NCBI RefSeq assembly: GCF_003419895.1
Contig: NZ_QPMM01000001.1
Location: 682,001 to 746,000 of the forward strand
Direction: 5' to 3'
Source of the DNA: Chitinophaga silvatica
GTDB lineage: Bacteria > Bacteroidota > Bacteroidia > Chitinophagales > Chitinophagaceae
DNA length: 64,000 nt
Shown here: positions 1 through 10,600 of the stretch, piece by piece
How the letters are laid out: every line of letters starts with the position of its first letter
Position numbering within the stretch: position 1 is the stretch's first letter
Notes under the pieces: generated by a model
Seen by the model: the letters and a program-made list of their open reading frames with translations, nothing else
The model's database searches: none
What the model was told of the DNA's origin: nothing
Translations under genes and position numbers: made by a program

Positions 1-1502
1 GGATCTACAGGCCCACCGGCACATGCAGGCAAAGGCATCATATGGAATGCTGCTTTCATGGCTTCCAGACGGCAATCTGTTGATATATGCATGCAGGTAT
101 TACCTTTCTTCCCTGTTCTCAATTTAGGATTGATCAGATCAAAGAAAGATGTCAATGTTTCAATAGCCTGCGAAATGATTGGACCAGAAGAAAGACCATA
201 CCATACCTTAGGTAATACCCCGGTAATTGCAAAGAAATCTGATTGACCTTCGCAAGTATAATCCTCGTCATTTTTAGGAACACCGCCATAGAGGTGACCT
301 AATTCATGGGCAATAACAAAAGCCAATGTATCAAAGTCCATCAACGCAACACGTGCCAGACCTCCATTAACAACTACGAATGATTTACCATATTCAAAAA
401 ATGAATATGCATTTGGCATCTGGTTTACCTTATCGTAGTAGAATATAACATCTGGATAAAAACCTTGAAACATGGTGAACAGATATTTCACCAGGTCATC
501 ACCAATACCGGAATAAACAGGTGATATATTTGATTCCGGATTTTCAAGGATTGAAATCGCTTGTTCTTTGCTTACAAAGTGCTGGGCACTTTCAGGAATA
601 ATAACAGGGCCTCTCTTACCAAACACTTCAAATACAGAAGAATCGAAATCTTCCGGTTTGTGCTCGGGGTGATGCGCTTTCAATGCATTACCAATAACGT
701 GTTTGTATTTCTCAAAGTATTCCTTAGTACCAAATTCAGGCAATTGGGCGTGATTGGCAACCAATGATTTACTATCTGATTGTCCGCCACCCAGGCCAAG
801 TTGTAAGGCATAATCGCCACAAACAATACCTTTAGCAAGCATCAGGTGTCCATCCATTGTTGTGGCTGGGCCAAGGCTGGTTGCAATATGGTGTAGCCCT
901 TTTTTGTATTTACCAACTTCCAGACTTTTAACCATTGCAGTAGTGCCGTCATAAAATACCAGTTGGTCTTGATCCGGAACAAGTCTGGATGCGGATTTCA
1001 TTTTTTTATCTGTCATATAAAATAACTGATCTCTGGAAACAAACAAGTGATCCAGTTTACCATCCGAAACCTCATAAGTAAGTTTAATCATGGTAATTGC
1101 GCTGGAATTTCCACCAGCACCATTACTAAACAATACTTGTTTCTGGCTCCATTTGGTGAGGTCTGCATTGTCTGCTACATAAACCAGATCACCAGGATTG
1201 AATTCTGCAATTGCCTTGTAGGTTTTTAAATCCACAGCAACAGGTGTTTCATTGGCGAAACAACCGCAGCAGCAATAGCAGCCTAACTCAAGGATAGGTA
1301 CTGGTGATGTTGCAGAGTAAGAACAGCATCCTTGATACCTTACAGGGTCACATCCATTTGGATAAACATCGGTGCAATTACAATAGTTTTCTGAGTAATC
1401 CTTGACAATAGTAGAATTGCAATGTTCCTCAGAACACATTGTTCCGTGCAATTTCTTGATATTATCGAGGCAGGGCTGGTACCACCAGTCATTAGTGCCC
1501 AT
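1..1502 (-). CDS. Hint-like module fused to a zinc metallopeptidase domain (3' end outside window)
   Basis: At least 500 residues are read from ATG at 1502; the frame stays open to the left edge, so the C-terminus is missing. Residues 1-80 are Cys-rich (CYCCCGC at 75-81). C81 begins CFANETPV, followed by FNPGDLVYVAD (101-111), which matches the start of Hint (intein/hedgehog/bacterial Hint) domains. DQLFYM, SASRLVP and LAKGIVCGD (222-230) match its later blocks. The usual block-B His is Gln159 and the terminal Asn is Asp230, so splicing is unlikely and only N-terminal thioester chemistry is conceivable. Residues 398-425 hold HELGH (399-403) and EGQSDFFA (418-425), the gluzincin pattern HExxH...ExxSD of M48- or IrrE-like peptidases. 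It is the last visible gene of the Tc toxin cluster, 131 bp after TcA on the same strand. Domains are seen by motif; a role as effector, processing protease or partner is inference. Confidence 0.8.
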   Translation of the reverse strand, partial: MGTNDWWYQPCLDNIKKLHGTMCSEEHCNSTIVKDYSENYCNCTDVYPNGCDPVRYQGCCSYSATSPVPILELGCYCCCGCFANETPVAVDLKTYKAIAEFNPGDLVYVADNADLTKWSQKQVLFSNGAGGNSSAITMIKLTYEVSDGKLDHLFVSRDQLFYMTDKKMKSASRLVPDQDQLVFYDGTTAMVKSLEVGKYKKGLHHIATSLGPATTMDGHLMLAKGIVCGDYALQLGLGGGQSDSKSLVANHAQLPEFGTKEYFEKYKHVIGNALKAHHPEHKPEDFDSSVFEVFGKRGPVIIPESAQHFVSKEQAISILENPESNISPVYSGIGDDLVKYLFTMFQGFYPDVIFYYDKVNQMPNAYSFFEYGKSFVVVNGGLARVALMDFDTLAFVIAHELGHLYGGVPKNDEDYTCEGQSDFFAITGVLPKVWYGLSSGPIISQAIETLTSFFDLINPKLRTGKKGNTCMHISTDCRLEAMKAAFHMMPLPACAGGPVD

Positions 1503-1633
1503 AGACTTAATTTTTTTTGAGTGAGAGAAATGGTTTTAAATTCTGTTGCAATAGCTGGATAATACCAGCAAGAAATGAAATGGTTATTTTACTTTCAGGG
1601 TGTACCTCCTTTTTTTGGTTTTATAAAATATGA

Positions 1634-4600
1634 TTAACTAAATGGGGGCTCTGTGTAATAAATAACTATTGCCATGTCAGTTAACTTTGTCGGATCAAGT
1701 GCCTTATTCTGGCCTGTTCCTTTGGATATTGCATCCGGCAGATTCGCATCCACAAACTGGATTGTACAATTCACACTATCTTTCCCAAAACCTATACTCT
1801 GTAAATCATCTCCGCTTATCTCACCATAATTGGCCGAGATATTAAATAGCTTGGAACCCTGACTGGCTTTTATCTGTACAAAAGTACTTCCACTCAGAGC
1901 CGTACCATCGGCTAGTTCGAGCTGTATTCCCAGTTTTTCGACCTTTACATTGGCCATATTGGGCAACCAGAAATTATCTGTAATTGGGAAGGTGATTGAT
2001 TGCATACCACTCACCGGAGTGCCAAACAGGTTGGTCCAGCTATTAAAAAATGCCTTTTCTAAATCGAAGGTCTTAGCCTTGATATAACTGTTTGAAGGAT
2101 ACTGAATATTCTTATAAATATTCTTGACATCTGAAGTGAAATTGTTACCTCCAAATTTGGATGTATATTTTACATTGATGATGATATCAGAAATACTGTT
2201 ATAGTTAATTCTGTTTGTATCCGGAGGTAGACTTAATGTCCACGAAGAGATTGCACCAGTGCATTCGAACGGCAAATATCTTTCATCATCAAAATTCAAT
2301 ACAAACAAACCTGCATCATCTATGCCTTTTGATAATGCAATCTGTTGTCCGGGTACCCAGTTTTGTCTCAGGATATTGGACGGTGGCTCTTCGGTGGTAA
2401 GACCTGTTCCGGCTGTAGTTTTGGAAATTACATATTTCACCGCATTTGTATCCGGTACCAGAATTAGCCAATTGTAATTTTGTGTAAGCGTAGCATTCAG
2501 GTTCTGATAAGGTCCGATTACCGCCGGAATAGAAATAGATATGGACTTTATCTTTCTGCAATACTGACCTGGAAAGTCAAAATCAAATAACTTCTCACTT
2601 AATACAAAATCAAGTACACCTTGTGTTCCACCATTATTGCCCCACTTAAAGCGTAAGAATTCTTCTGGGAAATTCTGCTGAACGGAAATGGTTTTTTCAA
2701 TTTCGAAGGTACGTGTGTTGATGTTATTATACGAAGTTTCCATTTGCTGCAACGATAGCATCAGCGATTCTCCGGCCAGTAAGCCTTTATACAGACTATC
2801 CCAATAATCGAAGGTAATAAACTGAGTGTTGGTATCTTCTTCAAACTGAAATGCTGCCTGTGCTTGCAATGCAGTATTTAATGCCAGGTTATAAGTTTGG
2901 AAGTACAGTGATGATAACCTGGAACTCATCCACGTATAGAGGTCTTCATTCGTAAATTTGGATTTCAGGAAACTATCAACTGTTTGAGTTTGAGTGATAC
3001 TCTGTTGGTTGACAAGCAAATCCTGCTGAGCAATCTGAATACGTGCCTGGCTTGATGTAATTTCCTGATTGATTTGTGCAACTTCATAATCGGCACTTTC
3101 TTTCTGGAACTTCCAATCTTCATCCCGGCGTTGATAAGTACCTGCCGTAGCTACCAGGCCAGCAGATTGATTCAGTATCTCTGCAGTGATGCTACTGATA
3201 CTGGCTCCACACGTTATGGCTTCGCCAAATTCCATTCCTCCGTCTGCAAATCCGAAAATATTGGGGGCAAGATATCCAGCGATGGCTACACCATTAATAC
3301 CCAATGCAATGGTTTGAGGAACTGTGGCAGATGAACGTAATGCCACATCGGCAATTTCGTAAGAATTCCAGCCTGCATCCAACAAATCGGTAAAGTACTG
3401 TTGTTTGTATTGCGCGCTTTCAAGACTTTGCTGTAATGCTGCCAATTGAGCCTGGGCATCTACAATTTGTTGTTGCTTTATTATTACATTAAGATTCAGC
3501 AGATTTAATTCGTTTACAGTTTGCAGTTGCTGTAATGCTTCGCTATCTTTTTTCTCTAGCGCAGTGAGTAGCTCTCCTCCCAACTGAGTAACTGTGCCGG
3601 TTAATTCTTTTGCCAACTGTATCATGCTGCTAAAGCGATATGCAGGTACATTTGGCTGCACCATAGAACTAAGGTTCAGAATATTGTTGCCAGATGCTGC
3701 TGCTTTTACCAGATCCATTGGATTAATAGGTGGTTCAAACAATGGCAATGGCTGTGGAACTCCGTTTATATTCAGGCAATGCCTGATGTTATACAACCGG
3801 TTTTCGATGGTATCCCAATAGGTAGCAAACATCTCATTTTCAGGAATACAGAAGTATGCTTCAATGTCATTGTATGGTACATCTTTCCCGATTGGAGGAA
3901 TTACTGGTGGGAGAGATGAAGAAATAGCATTTTCCATGTCTATGAGAAACTGTGGTATACCACCAACAGTATCACCATACTTCTCCAGAATTTCATTAAA
4001 GTTAACAGGGAACTGAGGGGGCTGCTCACCCATATCTACAGGGCGCGGACCCAACAGATCATAGGCATAGATGTATAACATCATAGCTGCAGTGATAGAC
4101 TCCCAGGTATATAATCTGTATTCACTGTCGCCCCAATCGATCAGGTTCTGAATATATTGCATAACCGTCGCCTTTTCGTATGCACCGATTCTAAGTCTTG
4201 CAATGGCATGCGGATCAAAAGGATGACGATCGTAAGTATAAATCTGTGCTGCGTCGGTTAGTTGATCGGTCAGCGATTGCAAGGTATGTTCTCTGAAAGG
4301 CTGGAATTGCCAATAAGTATACAGAGGGGTGATCAGATAATTGTTGACCAGAATATTTTTAACTTCTGCTGCTTGTATTTCAGATATGTATAAAGTAGCT
4401 GCCAGCATCTGTATGCTTACATTCAGTGCTGCTTTTTTTACCATGCCATCTTTATCAATCAGGTCATTAGGCGGTGTAGTAAGAGTGGTAAAGATCTGAG
4501 CAGATTGGATGGGTGAGATATTGTTTACCACAAACGAATCTGGCCCCATCTTTACTACACTCAATGTAGGGTTGAAGACATATTGATACCAATCTTCTGC

Positions 4601-7600
4601 ATCTTCAAATTGCAGATTATTATTCAATACCTTAGCCACCAGCATCGGACCATGGAAGAATAATTCCCAATAGTATTCACCATATGGCCCCACAAAACTT
4701 ACCTGCTCATCATATTCTATTTTAGGAGGGGTTACGGCATCGGTAGGTGCCATCTGATCAAAATAAGACACAACATTCTTAGGCGCCTGTTGCGATTCCA
4801 GCGACAACATCTGATCAATTCCTTCTGTAAACAGTATCCGGCTAAGTTTTCTGATGGCGCCAGTGCTGATTCTGTCGACAGTGAAATTGAGTGAATAGAT
4901 ATTGTCATTGGGTTTAAACTTACTAGGCGGAGTATCCTGGTCTGGTGTTGTGAGTACAGCTTTAATTTCTGTAGCCTGGGCTTCAGAAAGCCCGGTTGCT
5001 GCAGCAATCATTTCTATACTCAACTCATCAGCAATAATAGAATCTACAATTCCATCTTCACTGATTATCTCATTTGGTGGTGTGCGGAATACCGTATATA
5101 CCCTTTGGGATGTAGCTTTGTCTATATCCTTTGTTTGAAATGAATTAGGTTCAACAAATACATAAGTACCACTTTCATAACAAATACCGGTTAGTGAAGA
5201 TGAGAGCAGTGTATTCTTAACTTCATAAGCCTGCTCAATTGAAATACTACATAAAGTAGCCAGCATAGCCGGTTGTATAGCAAGTGCCTTTGCTAAATCT
5301 ACCTGCCCGTTTGCACCTATTATAACATTTGGCGGCTTAGATAATGCATTGAATATATTGAAGGAGGTAGTCTGGTCTATATCCAGCGTCATAAATGAAT
5401 ACTTATTCACACCATCCAGCAAATTTCCAATTCTGGCCAGGTCACTGATATCGCCATACTTATCGTTCTTAAACAGATAGCCATCTCCATCATTATAAAA
5501 AATAAACATGCCCGGATTATTATCTATCGGAATAATCTGGCTGTTATAAGTAGCTATATTTTCGAGTAATGACTGTGTTCCATAATAGTGGGTAAACAGC
5601 GTGTCTCTTACTTCCCTGGCCTGCTCTGTCTCGAGCGATAGAAGCTGGGCATACATAGTCACATCAATATTCAGAGCGATACTCTTCACCATGCCACTAC
5701 CATCAATAACATCATTAGGCGGAGTGGTAAGAATTTTGAAAATAGTGGCTGATTGTTCGGCTGTAATGTCGGGGGCAATGAAGGAGGTATTATCCACCGG
5801 GTAAGGCTCCAGGAAGCTAACAGCTTCCAGGCCCATTCCTTCAATATAATTAGTTCTTAGTGTATTATACGATGGTTGTAGTACCAGTTTCTTTTCTACG
5901 CTGGTTGCTGCAAATCCCGGGGCACTATTTCCTGATAAGGCATCATCCTGCAGAAAAACATATTCATTGTTGTTGACCAGGAAACTACTTTCCAGTAAGG
6001 TATCCAGTACAATGAATGGAGTAAGCGGATAGTATCCTGCGGTACCGTTAGTTTTTCCCTGTCGTATAACGGCATCGTCTATACTAATTTGCTTTTCAAA
6101 TGCATAGGTCATTGGTGGAGCCTGCGGATTGGGAGCAGGAACGGATGAAGGGTTATACGTTAAAACATTGGTGAGTGGTCCATAATAAAGATAAATTTTT
6201 TGTTGCTTCTGCGGATCGGCCTCGGGATCATAGAAGTTCTTGTCGTCGCTTGGAAATGCTATTACCCGATTGTAATAGGGTTTATCAAAATTGAAGGTGG
6301 TAGCGTTGAACGGACTACTGAAAGAAGGATACGGACTTATATCTATCACCTGATTATCGACAACGGTTTGTGGTTGTTTCCAATTACCGCTGTAATCATA
6401 AAAAGATGATTTAATAGTAGCTTTTGTTACTAGAATTTTAACATTGTCCGCTCCTGTTTCATTGGTCTGTACCTGCTCTACCCAAAAAATGAACAACTTG
6501 TTAAAGGCATATGTAGCAGTAATATGATCAGAATTGATGGTGATATTTATCTTATTCCATTGCGACCATACATCCCCGGGCTGCCTGGTAATATAATAAT
6601 ATTGGTAGGGAACAGATTGGGTTCTGGCAAAGAGATACAGGATTTCACTTTCAGGATTAATGGGTCCATCTGTATAGCAATGATATCCACTCACATATTG
6701 TAGGGTGGCCAGTTCCTGGAATGAATCCAGGTATTGTGTATAGGCCGCTTCTACAGTAGATTTGGTAATATTTCCCTGGCTTAGATTATTCTCCAGCTGT
6801 TTGAATAAATCTGTTTTTGAAGCACGTAAGCTTGGGTCCAGATAATTTTCGGGATATAGAAATACCTGCCGGTTTGCCTCCCATACACGATAGTTCATAA
6901 TCCATTCCCAGTATATATCCGGAAGGTCGGCCTTATCAATAACAACATTTCTTTCCAAATTGAGCCGGCACCGTTGTAAGTATAACTGAGCAGAATTCAA
7001 TGCCTGTTTAATGTAGGAAATATCCTGGCATCCTCCCCGTTTAACATCAATCAATAGATATTCATATAAATTATTTGCTGTGGTAATGTCTGGATAGGTT
7101 TTTCCAACTTCCCATACTGTCAGATCAAGCATTGCTGTTCGCTTAGCTTCTTCGAGTTGACCATTCATGGATTTAAAAACTGTTGGCCATGCGTCCGAAG
7201 GTGTAGCTGCCTTTACATTTTGAAGGAGGGTAGACGATAAACTGTTGTAGGTTGCCCAGTTGGTTGCATTTGTCTGCTGCCAGGAAGCAATATCATTGAG
7301 TTGTTTGAGAAAGTATACATCTATTCCCAATTCGGCGGTAATAGTGAAGGCTACGTTCAGCCGCTGTATTTCCAATACAGTCTTACAATTGACACCAGTT
7401 CCGAAAAAGTAATCACATAAATACCTGCACTGATCCTGGTGCCAGCCTGTTATAGCACTTAACTCTGCACAGGCATCCAGGGTGGTAGACTTTACTGTAT
7501 AAAGATAACCTACCAATGCATTGTTTTTATCTCCAAAATCACTCTCCTGGTTAATAAAGGTATTGAGTGCTATTATGTTATTCGGACTAAAGGTGAGTAG

Positions 7601-10600
7601 GAATGTGCTGCTGTTGAAATTGTAGGTAAGATTGTAGGCTGTTGGAGTTTGGATAATGCCTTCAATTTGTACAATATTAAAACCAAGGCTCTTATAAAGA
7701 ATAATAAATCTTGAAAGCCCCTGAATGAAATTGAATATGAACAATAAATCATTAGTGGTTTCAATGGTTGGATCTGAATAGAAATAAATATTGTCTTGCC
7801 CAGGCAGCTGATAGCCATAATAGAGTACAATTTTGGCTTTATCATCAATAGTCCATGATCCGGTACCGGTGGTTACAATATTGATTGTTTCCGGTAATGG
7901 TAAACTATTTTTTGAAAAGACAGCCCGCACTTTGGTTGGGTCGAGATCCGTAGTGCTTCCATCCTTCAGCACAGAATTGGCAGGAGTGGAAAAGAGATCT
8001 TTCAGGTAGAAATATTCCAGATAATTTGGAGCATTGAAAAGCGTTTTCACCTGATCAATAATGCTCGACATAAAGTCAGACTTTACCTGGAAGAAGGATG
8101 AAATTTCAGAAGTGAATACATTAGTTTGATTACTTCTGTATGTATTAGTGGTTTGAACAATATTTGTTTTGTTTTGGAACGTCAGTGTGAAATCGTTGCT
8201 ACTTAATACCGTCAACGAATTGGGCAGATTCTGTATGGTTAGAATATTGGTATTTGATACAAATCCTGCTGAGTCGACATAATTCTGAGGATTAGCCTTC
8301 ATCCAGTCAAAGACTGCTTTGGATTGTTCCGGAGAAATTCCATTACCGGTGAAGCTACTTTCCAGTAGCAGATTTCTTTGAAGTGAGGAATTAAGGGAGT
8401 TGATAAAATCCGGTACATTCACTACTTCATATCCGGTATTGACATATTGACTGGGTTGTGCATTACAGAGATAATTTACTGTAAATGCATTAAGCCCGGT
8501 TCTGCGCATCCACTTGAGGTTTTCAACTATCTGAATAACATTATCGGGTACAAGAGATAATGCAATCAGTTCCGGATGCCCGGATTGTGTTAATCCCAGC
8601 TGTTTTAAGAGTTGTATATATTCGCTGGTCTGGATATTGAGTGTCTTTACCAGCATTGCATGACGGTAGAGTACAGACAAATTCGCAACGCTTAATTTGA
8701 TGCTCGTTACCTTTCCGAAAGTAGCCTGGGCTATCTGCCTTAGCGAATCTGTAGAAGTAAGGATGCCCGAAATAACAATATTGCCTGGCGCTGATTTGGT
8801 ATTATCGGTATCGTTGAGATACCAGTCCAGGACATCTGATTGATAGAGAGGATTTACAAACTGCTTGTAGTTATCCTCATATTTTGGATGATATGGAATA
8901 ATATCTGTAAATCCAATTTGTTCAGGTCCATTGAATACTTTGTCGAACAATGCCTGTGAAAACTGTTGGTTTCCAATACCGGTTGTATTTATATCGTACC
9001 ATAGACTCGCCAGTAGGTCTAACGGTATTGAATACTCGGTATAGAGTTTCATTACTTTTGCCAGTTCAATGATAACCTTATCAGAAATCTCACGACTGGT
9101 GCTTGTTACATAAGATAGTGTCATCAACATCCAATCGAGCGATGCATAATCCCATTCCAGTTTTTGCGACAACCGGATAAACCGGTTTAATGTATCGAGT
9201 GTATTAATGTCGAGATTGGCAATTTCATCAAATACATTATTGGGATCTACTTTATTCTCTCTGATAAAGAGGTAGGTAGTTTTATCGGCAAATGGTTGGT
9301 TGATAAAGAAGTTATGAGGAATGATTCCACTGGCGGCAGGTGATTTCGTTGTATCCCGGGTGCCGTTCCAGGTAGCAGTTTGCCAGGGCGCTCCCAACGA
9401 AGTGTTCCAGTTACCGGTAAATGACATGGCATTATCTGTAAACACAAACTGGCAATATCCTTTTGTGACAGTAGTGTTTTCAGTTTGGATCCATTCTCCT
9501 TGCACCGTTTTATCAATGATACTACCATTAATTACAACAGTACCTGAAGCGTAAGTACAAATTGCTTCTATGTTGCTACCGGATTGCTCGAAGACAATCG
9601 TAGACCCCTTCATGCCGGTTGTATTATAGGTACCGCCAACATTAAAAATTTCTTCTGTATTGAGGTTTTCCAGTAACAGTAATTTGAAATTCTCGAGGGA
9701 GATACCAACCTGACTTATAAATGTATCTACCTCGTTTAAATGAGCCAGATTACTGCTTGTGATAGTAACACCATAGTTGGCACTTAATACTGCAGGCAAT
9801 TGGCCTGTAGCTGGCTTCATATAGTTGTTCAATTCTTCTACGGACATATTCAGGTATTCCCGTGCAATGGCAAGTCCGCTGCTGCCGGTATCCATCGAAG
9901 AGAATATATCAGACAAAGAAGTGTTGTTCTGGGCGAGATAGATTCTTATCTCTTCCAACGGAAGATTAAATGGCAGGTTGAAAGGATAATATCTGCTTAC
10001 AAGATCAAAGTATATATCTTCTACATTTAACGCATTCATGAGCGTTATTTCCAGAATTTCATTTACAATCTGCAGATAAGGAACCAGGTTGTTTGTATTT
10101 GCACAAGTAAGTTTTATTTGAGAAATATCCGGCCTTCTGTCGTTGAACGAAAGTCCGGCAGGAATATCCGGATTGGGTTTTGTAATGGCTTTGTCTATGA
10201 TCCGTAGCAAATCTGTCAGGTATGCGGCTGCTCCCATAATGGATTTACATTCAGGGCAACTGCAATAATCAAGAGAACCAAAAATCTCCTGGTAGCTCGA
10301 GAGATTTTCAAAATCCTGAACAGGATACTGAGGCGCAGGGGAGGAGGCAAGAGACTGATAATAAGGAGATTTACGAAGCTGACTAATATTCGTCCAAAGC
10401 AGCATTACTTTGGTTTTGACGTCATTCGCCTGCTGATATATTTGACGTGCTGTTTTGCTACCTCCCGGCAGTTTGGAAGCAAACTTTTTAGTAAAGTGTG
10501 ATGGACTGTAGGATGTAATTTTCCTGGCGGAATCCAGCTCGTTCTCGAGCAATGCTTCTACAACATCATGATCCGGATGCAGCCGTAAAAGGCGTTGATA

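Noticed and set aside
1600..1612. Strong Shine-Dalgarno-like AAGGAGGT on the minus strand
   Set aside because: It lies about 100 bases before the Hint-peptidase ATG and is followed by stops in its near frame, so it does not decide a start.
3074..3334. Plus-strand frames inside the Tc genes
   Set aside because: All lie antisense to the long TcA and TcB-TcC frames, which have continuous family motifs.
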